A stretch of DNA of 64,000 bases from NCBI GenBank assembly GCA_036389335.1, contig DASVQC010000004.1:1-64000 (forward strand), given 5' to 3'. Below the pieces are notes generated by a model. The model was not told the origin of the DNA. It ran no database searches and was given only the letters and a program-made list of their open reading frames with translations. Positions 24,328 to 33,353 of the stretch are shown one piece after another; the stretch's first letter is position 1; the number at the start of each line of letters is the position of its first letter. A program made the position numbers and the translations under genes. This DNA comes from JAIVGV01 sp036389335. GTDB lineage: Bacteria; Acidobacteriota; Blastocatellia; Pyrinomonadales; Pyrinomonadaceae.

Positions 24328-26433
24328 ATGAAATCTTACCCTACAGACAAGATTCGTAACCTCGCCGTCATCGGGCACGGCGACTCGGGCAAGACGCAGC
24401 TCGCCGCCTCGCTCCTCTACGTCGCGGGCGCGACGCCGCGCTGGGGCAAGGTCGACGAAGGCACGACCACGACCGACTACGAGGAAGATTCAATCGCGCG
24501 CAAGATCACGCTCAACACCGCGCTCGCCCACCTCGAATACAAGGATCACAAGATCAACCTCATCGACACGCCCGGCTACGCCGCCTTCGTCGCGCACGCG
24601 CGCCCCGCCCTGCGCGTCGCAGACTGCGCGATGGTCGTCGTCCACGCCGCCAAGGGCGTCGAGGTGCAGACCGAGAAGGCGTGGGCCTACGCCAACGAGT
24701 TTCAGGTGCCGCGCATCATGGTCATCAACCAGATGGACAAGGAGCACGCCGACTTCGGCATGGCGCTCGACAGCGCGCGCTCCACCTTCAGCCGCGCCAT
24801 CGTCCCCTTCACGCTCCCCATCGGCAAGGAGAAGGATTTCCGCGGCGTCGTCGACGTCGTCCACATGAAGGCTTACGAGTTCGACGCCGCGGGCAAGCCG
24901 AAAGAGGTGCCGATCCCCGAGACCGGGCGCGACGTGGTCGAGCGCGAGCGCACGCGGCTCGTCGAAGTGATCGCCGAGTCGGACGACAAGCTGATGGAGA
25001 AGTATTTCGAGGAGGGCACGCTGCCCGAAGAGGACATCGTGCCCAACATCTCGAAGGCCATCGCGGCCTCGAAGCTCTGCCCCGTCTTCGCCGCCTCGTC
25101 CGCGACGCTCGTCGGGCTCACCGGCCTCCTCGACGGCATCGTCGACTACGCGCCCGCGCCCAACACGCACGAGGCCGAGCACGGGCGCACCGCCGCGGAG
25201 TCGGACGGCGGCCAGCCCCTGACGCGCAAGTACAGCGCCGACGAGCCGTTCTCGGCTTACGTCTTCCGCACCGTCGCCGATCCGTTCGCGGGCCGCATCA
25301 CGCTGATGAAGGTGATCAGCGGTCGCGTCAAGCCGGACGCCACCGTGCAGAACACGACGCGCGGGGCGGCGGAGCGGCTCGGCGCTTTGCACTCGATGCA
25401 GGGCAAGCAGCTCGACAAGATCGACGAGGCGCAGGCCGGCGACATCATCGCCTGCGTCAAGCTGCGCGAGACGCAGACCGGCGACACGCTCGCCGACAAG
25501 TCCTCGCCCATCCTCTACGATCCGGTCGAGTACCCCGAGGCCGCGATCTCCTTCGCCATCGAGCCCAAGTCCAGGCAGGACGAGGAGAAGATCAGCGTCG
25601 CCCTCCACAAGATTCTGGAAGAAGACCCCGGCCTGCGCTTCACGCGCGACACCCAGACCAAGGAGTTCATCCTGTCGGGCTCGGGCCAGCTCCACGTCGA
25701 GACGGTCGTGCAGAAGCTGAGGGATCGCTACCACGTCGAGGTCACGCTGCACCCGCCGAAGGTTCCCTACAAGGAGACGATCACGGCGCGCGCCGAGGTG
25801 CAGGGGCGTCACAAGAAGCAGACGGGCGGGCGCGGGCAGTTCGGGGACTGCAAGGTCGTCTTCGAGCCGCTGCCGCGCGGCGAGGGCTTCAAGTTCGAGG
25901 ACAAGATTTTCGGCGGCTCGGTGCCGCAGAACTTCCGCCCGGCCATCGAGAAGGGCATCGTCGAGGCCGCCTCCGGAGGGGCCATCGCGGGCTACCCGCT
26001 CGTGGACTTCAAGGCGACTCTGATCGACGGCTCGTACCACACGGTCGATTCCGACGAGCACTCGTTCCGCGCCGCCGGTCGCAAGGCGTTCCGCGCCGCC
26101 ATAGAGAAGGTGAAGCCGACGCTCTTAGAACCCGTGATGCACGTCGAGGTGGTCGTGCCCGTCGAGTGTTCGGGCGACATCATGGGCGATCTCAACTCGC
26201 GCCGGGGCCGCGTGCAGGGCATGGAGATGCGCGGCAAGAATCAGGTCGTCAAAGCCTCCGTCCCGATGGCCGAGATGCTCGACTACCAGTCGAAGCTCAA
26301 CTCGATCACCGCCGCCCGCGGCAGCTACCACATGGAGTTCTCCCACTACGACCCCGTCCCCGGCCAGATCGCCAACAAGGTCGTCGAACAGGCGCGCGCC
26401 GAAGGGCGGATCAGGGCGGAGGAGGAGGATTAA
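24328..26433 (+). CDS. Elongation factor G-like GTPase (paralogue)
   Basis: The 701-residue protein has the full five-domain EF-G layout: G1 GHGDSGKT (16-23), G3 DTPG (80-83), G4 region VINQMDKE (132-139), domain II around residue 300, and domains III-V ending IANKVVEQARAEGR. It belongs to the EF-G-like branch often found as a second copy. The G4 box reads NQMD instead of NKMD (Gln135), which may affect guanine binding or hydrolysis. It is not next to rpsL, rpsG or tuf, so it is probably not the housekeeping factor. A PIN toxin-antitoxin pair is lodged directly behind it. Confidence 0.9.
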   Translation: MKSYPTDKIRNLAVIGHGDSGKTQLAASLLYVAGATPRWGKVDEGTTTTDYEEDSIARKITLNTALAHLEYKDHKINLIDTPGYAAFVAHARPALRVADCAMVVVHAAKGVEVQTEKAWAYANEFQVPRIMVINQMDKEHADFGMALDSARSTFSRAIVPFTLPIGKEKDFRGVVDVVHMKAYEFDAAGKPKEVPIPETGRDVVERERTRLVEVIAESDDKLMEKYFEEGTLPEEDIVPNISKAIAASKLCPVFAASSATLVGLTGLLDGIVDYAPAPNTHEAEHGRTAAESDGGQPLTRKYSADEPFSAYVFRTVADPFAGRITLMKVISGRVKPDATVQNTTRGAAERLGALHSMQGKQLDKIDEAQAGDIIACVKLRETQTGDTLADKSSPILYDPVEYPEAAISFAIEPKSRQDEEKISVALHKILEEDPGLRFTRDTQTKEFILSGSGQLHVETVVQKLRDRYHVEVTLHPPKVPYKETITARAEVQGRHKKQTGGRGQFGDCKVVFEPLPRGEGFKFEDKIFGGSVPQNFRPAIEKGIVEAASGGAIAGYPLVDFKATLIDGSYHTVDSDEHSFRAAGRKAFRAAIEKVKPTLLEPVMHVEVVVPVECSGDIMGDLNSRRGRVQGMEMRGKNQVVKASVPMAEMLDYQSKLNSITAARGSYHMEFSHYDPVPGQIANKVVEQARAEGRIRAEEED
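26389..26433 (+). repeat. Direct repeat, copy 1 (3' end of the EF-G gene)
   Basis: The last 45 bases of the EF-G coding region reappear, nearly unchanged, at 27154-27196. A core of 27 bases (26394-26420) is identical to 27157-27183. The two copies bracket the PIN toxin and antitoxin genes. Confidence 0.85.
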
Positions 26434-26462
26434 CCGCTCCGGTCCGGCCCGCTGCGTTCGTC

Positions 26463-26885
26463 GTGCTTCAGATCGTCATTGATACTAATGTGCTGGTCGC
26501 GGCTTTACGGTCGAAGCGTGGCGCGTCGTACCGTCTGCTGAGGTCGATCGGCGACGCCCGCTGGCAGGCTAACTTATCCGTCCCGCTTCTCCTCGAATAC
26601 GAGGATGTCGTCAAACGCCCCGTCTCCGGCATCAGCCTGAGTCCGCGAGAGATTGACGACATCCTCGATTTCATTTGCGCGGCGTCGAACCTGCGAGAAA
26701 TTTTCTACCTGTGGAGACCCGTCCTGCCTGACCCTAAGGACGATTTTATTTTAGAATTAGCGGTGGAGAGCGCCAGCGATTTCATCGTGACATACAACCT
26801 CAAAGACTTCGCCGGGGCTGAAAAGTTCGGGATCAGGGCACTCACCCCGCAAGAGTTTCTGAGCAGGCTGGAGGAAGCATCATGA
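26463..26885 (+). CDS. PIN-domain toxin (COG1569-like)
   Basis: The 140-residue protein starts at a GTG (26463) and shows the PIN nuclease pattern: VIDTNVLVAALRS with the first acidic residue, LEYEDVVKRP, LPDPKDDFILELAVES and DFIVTYNLKDF. Conserved acids coordinate a metal for RNA cleavage. The gene starts 30 bases after the EF-G stop and overlaps the next gene by the four bases ATGA. The module is flanked by a repeat of the EF-G gene end, indicating insertion there. The PIN family contains many VapC-like toxins; the RNA target is unknown. Confidence 0.82.
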   Translation: MLQIVIDTNVLVAALRSKRGASYRLLRSIGDARWQANLSVPLLLEYEDVVKRPVSGISLSPREIDDILDFICAASNLREIFYLWRPVLPDPKDDFILELAVESASDFIVTYNLKDFAGAEKFGIRALTPQEFLSRLEEAS

Positions 26886-27121
26886 GCACGACCGAAATTA
26901 AGTTGCCCGCCGAGTTGCTCAGGCGCGCGCGCGAGATGGCGGAGCGGGAGAACATGACTTTGGAGCAGTTCGCCTCCTCCGCCCTCGCCGAGAAGATGGC
27001 GGCGTGGAAGACGGTTGACTACCTGAAGGAGCGTGCCGCGCGCGGGGACAGGCAAAAATTCGAGCGGGCGCTGGATAGCGTACCGGACATCGAGCCCGAC
27101 GCCATCGACCGTCTGCGGTAA
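26882..27121 (+). CDS. Antitoxin-like partner of the PIN toxin, 79 aa
   Basis: The start overlaps the PIN stop as ATGA, so the pair is translationally coupled. The N-terminus (TTEIKLPAELLRRAREMAERENMTLEQFASSALAEK) is a ribbon-helix-helix-like segment as in HicB- and VapB-type antitoxins; the C-terminal half is charged and may bind the toxin. The toxin-first order is unusual but occurs in COG1569 pairs. Identification is by position and fold rather than by a named family. Confidence 0.72.
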   Translation: MSTTEIKLPAELLRRAREMAERENMTLEQFASSALAEKMAAWKTVDYLKERAARGDRQKFERALDSVPDIEPDAIDRLR

Positions 27122-27153
27122 AGACCGGACGCCGCGGCTATGACGGCGTCGGG

Positions 27154-27196
27154 CAGGCGCGCCGAAGGGCGGATCAGGGCGGAAGAGGAAGACTGA
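27154..27196 (+). repeat. Direct repeat, copy 2 (EF-G gene-end duplicate)
   Basis: This non-coding stretch copies the 3' end of the EF-G gene, with two bases missing near its left end and a TGA in place of TAA. It is followed by a hairpin that could be the original EF-G terminator, which suggests the toxin-antitoxin genes were inserted between the gene and its terminator. Confidence 0.85.
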
Positions 27197-27234
27197 GCGC
27201 GGGTTTCCGGTTTAGACGATCAGCCGCGCGGAAT

Positions 27235-27272
27235 GACGCCCACGGATTTCGGTCTGTGGGCGTCTTCTTCTT
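27235..27272 (+). terminator. Hairpin terminator after the repeated EF-G end
   Basis: GACGCCCAC and GTGGGCGTC form a nine-base stem, with TTCTTCTTCCTT after it. It probably terminated the ancestral EF-G transcript. Confidence 0.6.
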
Positions 27273-27343
27273 CCTTCGCACGGCGCGTGAAGATTCTCTG
27301 AGCGGGGGCTTATGATAAACTGCGGCGCAGAAAGGAGCGCGTG

Positions 27344-27904
27344 ATGTCGCGAAAGCTGGCGAAGTATTGGATCAGCGCCGACGAGTACGAGCGCATGGGC
27401 GCGGCGGGCGTCTTCCCGCCGGGCGCGCGGCTCGAACTCATCGAAGGGGATATTTTCGAGATGTCACCAATCGGCAGCCCTCACGCCGCCTGTGTTAAGT
27501 ACCTCAACCGACTATTGAATGAGCTGTCCGGGAAGGACTTCATCGTCGGCACTCAAGACCCGATCCGGCTCGACGACTTCTCCGAGCCCCAGCCCGACCT
27601 GACGCTGCTGCGCTGGCGCGAGGATTTCTACCGCGGCGCGCACCCGACGCCCGCGGACGTGCTGCTCGTCGTCGAGGTCGCGGACACGACCGTCTTGACG
27701 GATCGCACCGTCAAGATTCCGCTCTACGCGCGCGCGGGCGTCGCCGAGGCGTGGGTGGTGAACGTGCCGGAGGGGTGCGTAGAGATTTACACGGACGCGG
27801 CGGGCGACGCCTATCAGACCGTCACGCGGTTCGGTCGCGGCGAGCGCGCCGAGTCGCCGACCGTCGCGGGGCTCGCCGTGGGCGTTGACGAGTTGTTCGG
27901 TTAG
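27344..27904 (+). CDS. Uma2-family endonuclease-like protein (DUF820)
   Basis: The start is the ATG at 27344, with AAAGGAG upstream; a GTG precedes it. The 186-residue protein shows the Uma2 restriction-endonuclease-like fold: ADEYERMGAAGVFPPGARLELIEGDIFEMSPIG, then QPDLTLLRW, LLVVEVADTT and a KIPLYARAGVAEAWVVNV segment; the acidic residues and lysine match a PD-(D/E)XK site. These proteins are abundant in cyanobacteria, Chloroflexota and Acidobacteriota, and most have no known function. It lies alone after the toxin-antitoxin insertion. Confidence 0.9.
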   Translation: MSRKLAKYWISADEYERMGAAGVFPPGARLELIEGDIFEMSPIGSPHAACVKYLNRLLNELSGKDFIVGTQDPIRLDDFSEPQPDLTLLRWREDFYRGAHPTPADVLLVVEVADTTVLTDRTVKIPLYARAGVAEAWVVNVPEGCVEIYTDAAGDAYQTVTRFGRGERAESPTVAGLAVGVDELFG

Positions 27905-28116
27905 CCTTCCGGCGTCTTCCGAGCGCGCCCGCCCCGGCCCGCCGCACGATTAACTTCGCCTCCTCTGTAGCGAGTCGCTGCCTCCACAACCGTCAAAATG
28001 TTCCGTCCGGCGGAAGCTAATTGCAGGGCCCGCCCCCGCCAAAGCATCCTCGTAAGAGCGCATGAGGGGGTATTTTGAAAACATCCTTTTAAGCTGACGC
28101 CCCGTAAGATGGATCG

Positions 28117-28926
28117 ATGAAAGAAGTCGCGGCACGAGAGAGGGTGAACTGGCGCGCCGTCGCCTTCTACTACCTCGTCGCCTGCGCGCTCTCGTGGCCC
28201 TTCTTCTGGTGGAGGGACGTCCACCCCGAGAGCTGGTACGGCTGGCGGTTCCCCGCGATCCCGCCGTCCTCCCCTCTGACCTTCATCCTCAAGAACGCCC
28301 TCGTCATGTGGGGCCCCGGCGTGGCCGCACTCCTGTCCCTCAACATTTTCAGGAAGACGCACCGCCGCACGATCACGTTCTGGGGCACTTCACCCGCGAA
28401 GAGTCTGGCCTTCTACGGGGTGCCGATTCTACTGGCGGCCGCCGTCGGCGTACCCTTGCCCGACGGGAGCGTCAACCGCTTGGGCACGCTGGCGCTCGGA
28501 CTGGTGACGCTCTTCACCGTCCTCGGCGAGGAGTTGGGCTGGCGCGGCTTCCTCCAAGACGCCCTGCGCCCCCTGAGCCCGTGGAAGAGGTACGTGCTGA
28601 TCGGCGTCCTCTGGGAGTTCTGGCACTTCACGAACCGCACCGCTCACGGCTCTCTCAAGCACGTCGTCCTGTTCCTCGCCATCTTCTACCCGGTGGGCAT
28701 CGTCCTCTCATGGCTCTTCGGGGAGGCCGCGGAACGGGGCAAGTCGCTGCTCGTCGCCGTGACGCTGCACGCGTGGTTCGACATCGTGTTCACGTTCCCC
28801 AACGCGCGGACTTACGTCGCGCTCTCGCTCTCTATAATATTCTGGGTATTTCTTCTGTGGGGCTGGAAGGCGGACGGTACTGCCGGCGGCAACCTCAGTA
28901 ACGCGGAGCCGGCGGCGTCAAGGTGA
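28117..28926 (+). CDS. CPBP-family intramembrane metalloprotease-like protein
   Basis: The 269-residue protein has about seven hydrophobic segments. The CPBP (ABI) motifs are present: GEELGWRGFLQ (EExxxR, about residue 141) and WEFWHF (about 170), with a later H near LHAWFD. These residues form the glutamyl-type active site of CAAX protease homologues in the membrane. Such proteins process prenylated proteins in eukaryotes and have roles in bacteriocin immunity in some bacteria; no substrate can be named here. The SDR gene follows after four bases, so both may share a transcript. Confidence 0.88.
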   Translation: MKEVAARERVNWRAVAFYYLVACALSWPFFWWRDVHPESWYGWRFPAIPPSSPLTFILKNALVMWGPGVAALLSLNIFRKTHRRTITFWGTSPAKSLAFYGVPILLAAAVGVPLPDGSVNRLGTLALGLVTLFTVLGEELGWRGFLQDALRPLSPWKRYVLIGVLWEFWHFTNRTAHGSLKHVVLFLAIFYPVGIVLSWLFGEAAERGKSLLVAVTLHAWFDIVFTFPNARTYVALSLSIIFWVFLLWGWKADGTAGGNLSNAEPAASR

Positions 28927-28930
28927 GACC

Positions 28931-29629
28931 ATGGATAGAGTTGCTTTAGTCACGGGAGCCAACAGAGGGATCGGTCTGGAAGTCGCGCGGCAACTCGCCG
29001 CGCGGGGATTCGAGACGATTCTCGGAGCGCGAGATGTACAGAAGGGCGCGAAGGCAGCGAGTTCGTTGCAACAGAGCGGGCTGAAGATCACCCCCGTTAA
29101 GTTGGACGTGACCGAACGGCAGAGTGTCGAGGCCGCGAAGCTGCTGGTCGAAGAGAGGTTCGGCAGGCTCGACGTGCTGGTCAACAACGCCGCCATCCTC
29201 TACGACGAGTGGCAGCGCGCCGAGAATGCCGACTTAGACACCGTGCGCGAGGCGTTCGAGACGAACACGCTCGGCGCGTGGCGCGTGTGTCAGGCATTCA
29301 TCCCGTTGCTCCGCAAGAGCGGACACGCGCGGATCGTGAACGTGTCGAGCGAGAGCGGTTCGTTAACCGTCATGGGCGGGGGCACGCCCGCCTACGGCGT
29401 CTCGAAGGCGGCGCTGAACGCGCTCACGCGCATGCTGGCGGACGAGCTACGCGCCTCGCGCATTCTCGTCAACTCGGTGTGCCCCGGCTGGGTGGCCACG
29501 GAGATGGGAGGCCCGGACGCGCCGCGCACGGTCGAAGAGGGCGCGGCGAGTGTCATGTGGGCGGCGACGCTGCCGGACGGCGGGCCGACGGGCGGATTCT
29601 TCCGCGACGGCGAGCCGCTCGCGTGGTGA
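28931..29629 (+). CDS. Short-chain dehydrogenase/reductase
   Basis: The 232-residue protein has the classical SDR cofactor motif TGANRGIG (residues 8-15), NNAA (about 78), VSSESG (catalytic Ser region) and the active site YGVSK with Tyr and Lys. The C-terminus with PGWVATEMGG fits carbonyl-reductase-like SDRs that use NADP(H). Length is normal. It begins five bases after the CPBP gene. The substrate is not predictable. Confidence 0.92.
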   Translation: MDRVALVTGANRGIGLEVARQLAARGFETILGARDVQKGAKAASSLQQSGLKITPVKLDVTERQSVEAAKLLVEERFGRLDVLVNNAAILYDEWQRAENADLDTVREAFETNTLGAWRVCQAFIPLLRKSGHARIVNVSSESGSLTVMGGGTPAYGVSKAALNALTRMLADELRASRILVNSVCPGWVATEMGGPDAPRTVEEGAASVMWAATLPDGGPTGGFFRDGEPLAW

Positions 29630-29862
29630 AGGTCAGAACCGGTCGCGGAGTTTTTTTGTCAAAGCAAATCCCCGGAAACTCGGCCTCAACGTCTTGAGGT
29701 CGGGCGCACGATTTCAAGATCGCGCCGGACCCACCCCTTTCACACGCTCTTGCGTGCCTGCGTCTTGTGGTCTGAACTCAAAGAGTCAGTCGTTGAGGAT
29801 CACCACCGCCGACAATTAATTATTACGTTCTTATCGCCGTGCTACGAGCCGCGCCGCTTCCT

Positions 29863-29913
29863 GTTGACACTCTACAAGAGGCGGGTGTATAAGCCGTCTT
29901 GTAGATTTTCTAC
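29863..29913 (+). promoter_or_regulatory. Promoter and PadR operator, module 1
   Basis: TTGACA (29863-29868) and TATAAG (29887-29892) are separated by 18 bases. TCTACAAG (29870-29877) is repeated inverted as CTTGTAGA (29897-29904), and TGTAGA-TTT-TCTACA (29899-29913) forms a further palindrome. The half-sites overlap the promoter and match those before the second PadR gene, so PadR autorepression is likely. Confidence 0.75.
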
Positions 29914-29922
29914 AGGAGGCTT

Positions 29923-30252
29923 ATGAACAAGAAGACCGACCTGCTCCAGGGCACCCTCGACCTCCTGATCCTGAAGACCCTCCAGCCGGGCCCCGCGCAC
30001 GGGTGGGACGTCTCGCAGCGCATCCGGCAGCTCTCGCGCGAAACCCTCTTAGTCAATCAGGGTTCGCTCTACCCGGCGCTCCACCGCCTGGAGGTGCAGG
30101 GGTGGGTCGCCTCGGAGTGGGGGGCTTCCGACAACAACCGGCGGGCGAAGTTCTACAGACTGACGCCCGTCGGGCACCGGCAACTCGCAGCCGAGACCGA
30201 GAGCTGGGAGCGCTTCTCCCGGGCGGTGGCGCTGATCCTGCAGAGTTCCTGA
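29923..30252 (+). CDS. PadR-family transcriptional regulator 1
   Basis: The 109-residue protein has the winged-helix PadR domain seen in acidobacterial ADOP operons: KTDLLQGTLDLLILKTLQPGPAHGWDVSQRI, then LLVNQGSLYPALHRLEVQGWV, NNRRAKFYRLTPVG. The conserved G-SLYPALHRLE recognition region and KFYRLT wing are clear. It probably binds the TCTACA repeats overlapping its own promoter. The ABC permease gene follows 22 bases later, so regulator and permease form one operon. Confidence 0.93.
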   Translation: MNKKTDLLQGTLDLLILKTLQPGPAHGWDVSQRIRQLSRETLLVNQGSLYPALHRLEVQGWVASEWGASDNNRRAKFYRLTPVGHRQLAAETESWERFSRAVALILQSS

Positions 30253-30274
30253 ACTGAGGCGACCGAGAACCCCC

Positions 30275-33034
30275 ATGATGAGAGCATTGACGAGGCGGGC
30301 GCGCGCCCTATTCAGGCGGGCGGAGATGGAGGCCGAACTCGACGAGGAGTTGCGCTTCCACGTCGGGAAGGAGACGGAGCGGAACGTCGCCCTGGGGATG
30401 AGCCCGGAGGAGGCGCGGCGCGCGGCGCTCGTGGAGTTCGGCGGGGCGGAGCGCATCCGTGAGGAGTGTCGCGACACGCGCGGCGTGCGCCTGTTAGAGG
30501 ATCTGCTTCAGGACTTGCGCTACGCCCTGCGCGTCATGACGAAGAATCCCGCCTTCACCCTCGTGAGCGTCCTTTCGCTGGCCCTCGGCGTCGGCGTCAA
30601 CGCCACCGTCTTCGGCTTCGTCAACGCCGTGATGTTGCGGCCTCTCCCGCTGCCCGACAACGCCGAACTGGTTCGCATTCAGGACGATAACCTCCCCGCC
30701 TATTCCGACTACCTGGCTTTTCGCGAGCGCGCCCCGGTCTTCCGCGGGCTGGCCGCTTATGACTTCGACAGCTTCCAGTTGGCCGCGGGCGACTCTCCGG
30801 CGCGCGCCGACGTCGCGCTCGTCAGCGGCAACTACTTCGACGTGCTGGGCGTGCGCCCCGCGCTCGGGCGCGCCTTCTCTGCCGACGAGGGCGCGCGGCC
30901 CGGCGCGTCCGCCGTCGCGGTCATCAGCCACGGCCTGTGGCAAGGCAGATTCGGCGCCGACCCCTCCGTCGTCGGCAAGACGCTCCGCCTGCGCCGCGTG
31001 CCCCTCACGATCATCGGCGTCGCCCCGGCGGAGTTCACCGGGGTCTCGCTTGGCCGCCGCCATGACCTGTGGATACCCTTCGCGGCGGAAGCCCTGCTCC
31101 GCCCGGAAGCCAACAGGATCACGAACCCGGACAGCTATCAGGTGCATGTGATCGGCAGGCTCGGGCCGGGCGTCGGCCTCGCGCAAGCGCAGGCCGCGGT
31201 TGAGGTCGTCGCCGCGCAGCAGGATCAAGTCCGGAAGGTAAGACTCTTCACCGACGACCCGGGCGGGCAGCCCGCCACGCCGCGCGCGGTCTCGCGGGCG
31301 ACGGCTGTCGAGATGGGGCCGCACGACCGGCAGCAGTCGTGGCTGGGCGTCGCCGCCGTGTTGGCGGTGATGGGGTTGGTGCTGCTGGCCGCGTGCGCCA
31401 ACGTCGCGAACCTGCTGCTCGGCAGGGCGGCAGGTCGCCGGCGCGAGATAGCCGTCAGACTCGCGTTGGGGGCGAGCAGGCGGCGCATCGTGCGGCAGTT
31501 GTTGACCGAGAGCCTCCTGCTCTCGCTGCTCGGGGCGGCGGCGGGGCTGATCCTGTCGCGCTGGGTCGGCCAGCTTCTGCTGTCTCTCATGCACCGGCAC
31601 TCGCCAGCCGAAGTGTCGGCCCTGGCACTCGATCTGAGCATCGACTGGCGGATGCTCCTCTACGCGCTGCTGTTGGCGGTCTCGACGGGGGTGGCCTTCG
31701 GTCTCATCCCGGCGCTACAGGCTTCCAAGTCCGACGTCGTCTCCGACCTCAAAGCCGAGACGGCGGCGCGCGCCCCCGGACGCCGACGGCTCACCTTCCG
31801 CAACGCGCTGGTGGTGACGCAGGTCGCAATCTCGGCGCTCCTGCTGATACCGGCGGGGCTTCTCCTCAGGAGCATCCGCCTGGCCGAAACTTCCGGCTAC
31901 GGCTTCCCCGTCGCCGACCGCTACGTGGCGGCAGTCGATCTGGAGGGTCTCGGTTACGACGAGCGGCGGCAGAGACTCGTCGGGGAACAGTTGCTCGGCA
32001 AGGTGCGCGAGGTGCCGGGCGTCCGCTCCGCCACGATGGCGCAAATCGTGCCGTTGGCCGGGGCCACGTTTGTCCTTACGTTGGAGGTCGAAGGGGAGGC
32101 GCCCGGGCGGCAGGCCGAAGACGTGTTCACGGAGAACGGCGCGTCCGTTTACGCGCTCGATCAGCCCGGCTCGCTCTACCTGAACACGGTGGACACCCGT
32201 TACTTCGAGACGATGGGTATTCCACTCCTGGCCGGGCGCGACTTCACCGAGCGGGACGACGCCTCTGCCCCCGGCGCGGTCGTCGTCAACGAGACGTTGG
32301 CCCGCCGCCTCGCGCGGGGCGGCGGGCCGGCGGCGCTCGGCAGAAGGCTCGTCGAGCGCGACCTGATGACGGGGGAGCCGAAGTCGATGGAGGTCGTCGG
32401 CGTGGTCAGGGACAGCAAGTACATCTGGCCCTCGGAGCGTCCGCGCTACTTCGCGTACAGACCCATCAGGCAGATCAGGCAGAGCGAGTTCGGCGCGGCA
32501 ACCCACCTCATCGTCCACGCCGCGGGCGATCCGGCGACGATCTCGAAGGCGGTGCGAGCTGCCGCGGGTGCAGTCGACCCGGAACTCTCCGTCGAGGTCA
32601 TGACCCGGCTCGACGAATTGATCGAGCGGCGCGTGGGCGAGACGAAGCTTGTTATCTGGGCTTCGGCTGCCGTCGGCGCGCTGGCGCTGCTGCTCGCGGC
32701 TGTCGGCCTGTACGGGGTGATGGCCTACTCGGTCGCCGGGCGGACGAAGGAGATCGGCATCCGCATGGCGCTCGGCGCGGGGCGCGGGCGCGTGCGGCGG
32801 ATGATCCTCGCCGACGGCTTGGCGCTCGCGGTCGCCGGAACGCTCGTAGGGCTGCTCATATCGGCTGCTTGCATGAGGCTCATGCGAGGTCTGCTCTACG
32901 GCGTCTCCGACATCGACCCGCCGACCTATGCCGCGGTGGCGATCTTCCTCACGGCCGTTGCGCTCCTCGCCTGCTACATCCCGGCGCGGCGGGCGACGAA
33001 AGTTGATCCATTGATCGCCCTGCGGTACGAATGA
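30275..33034 (+). CDS. ADOP-type ABC transporter permease 1 (MacB/FtsX family)
   Basis: The 919-residue protein has the ADOP arrangement: an N-terminal cytoplasmic segment (RAEMEAELDEELRFHV...) with a short helical motif, a first transmembrane helix after LRYALRVMTKNPAFT, a long MacB-like periplasmic domain, three FtsX helices (about residues 355-480), a second periplasmic domain, and a final three-helix FtsX block ending ARRATKVDPLIALRYE. ADOP permeases have no own ATPase and occur mainly in Acidobacteriota. An ATG three bases later is an alternative start. Cargo is unknown; MacB relatives export peptides or lipoproteins. Confidence 0.93.
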   Translation: MMRALTRRARALFRRAEMEAELDEELRFHVGKETERNVALGMSPEEARRAALVEFGGAERIREECRDTRGVRLLEDLLQDLRYALRVMTKNPAFTLVSVLSLALGVGVNATVFGFVNAVMLRPLPLPDNAELVRIQDDNLPAYSDYLAFRERAPVFRGLAAYDFDSFQLAAGDSPARADVALVSGNYFDVLGVRPALGRAFSADEGARPGASAVAVISHGLWQGRFGADPSVVGKTLRLRRVPLTIIGVAPAEFTGVSLGRRHDLWIPFAAEALLRPEANRITNPDSYQVHVIGRLGPGVGLAQAQAAVEVVAAQQDQVRKVRLFTDDPGGQPATPRAVSRATAVEMGPHDRQQSWLGVAAVLAVMGLVLLAACANVANLLLGRAAGRRREIAVRLALGASRRRIVRQLLTESLLLSLLGAAAGLILSRWVGQLLLSLMHRHSPAEVSALALDLSIDWRMLLYALLLAVSTGVAFGLIPALQASKSDVVSDLKAETAARAPGRRRLTFRNALVVTQVAISALLLIPAGLLLRSIRLAETSGYGFPVADRYVAAVDLEGLGYDERRQRLVGEQLLGKVREVPGVRSATMAQIVPLAGATFVLTLEVEGEAPGRQAEDVFTENGASVYALDQPGSLYLNTVDTRYFETMGIPLLAGRDFTERDDASAPGAVVVNETLARRLARGGGPAALGRRLVERDLMTGEPKSMEVVGVVRDSKYIWPSERPRYFAYRPIRQIRQSEFGAATHLIVHAAGDPATISKAVRAAAGAVDPELSVEVMTRLDELIERRVGETKLVIWASAAVGALALLLAAVGLYGVMAYSVAGRTKEIGIRMALGAGRGRVRRMILADGLALAVAGTLVGLLISAACMRLMRGLLYGVSDIDPPTYAAVAIFLTAVALLACYIPARRATKVDPLIALRYE

Positions 33035-33261
33035 GTTTGATTGTCGCCAGCGACGAAACCCGTCTCGATCAACGCGTAGATGATCGCCCGGTTGCGGAAA
33101 GGTCGATAGTTCTTGTGCCTTGACCTCTCCCCAGTCCGGTAGCGGCTGCGATCCTTCGAGCGCCCGCCCACACGCGGCAGCACGTCTCCCGGCGTCTCAA
33201 CGTACACAACCCGCCATTCGCGTCTGAAGCTTGTTCTGCCACGCACCCTGCTACATAACAA
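33035..33261 (-). pseudogene. Tyrosine-recombinase/integrase remnant
   Basis: On the minus strand EWRVVYVETPGDVLPRVGG and YRPFRNRAIIYALIETG match the region just before the first catalytic Arg of tyrosine recombinases. The frame then degenerates at the end of the ADOP gene, so the catalytic Arg and the C-terminal domain are missing. It is a short relic, too small to classify as an integron integrase or phage integrase. Its position between the two ADOP modules hints at past insertion there. Confidence 0.45.
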
Positions 33262-33353
33262 CTGTCATCTGACTCTGACAGGGCGACAATCTTACCGTCG
33301 CGTTAACTAACGCCGCCCCAAACATCTCAAACCCCCGACCACCAAATGATACC

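Noticed and set aside
33035..33261. Integron integrase gene for the attC array
   Set aside because: Only a short part before the first catalytic Arg is present, with no IntI-specific segment visible; it can be called no more than a tyrosine-recombinase relic.
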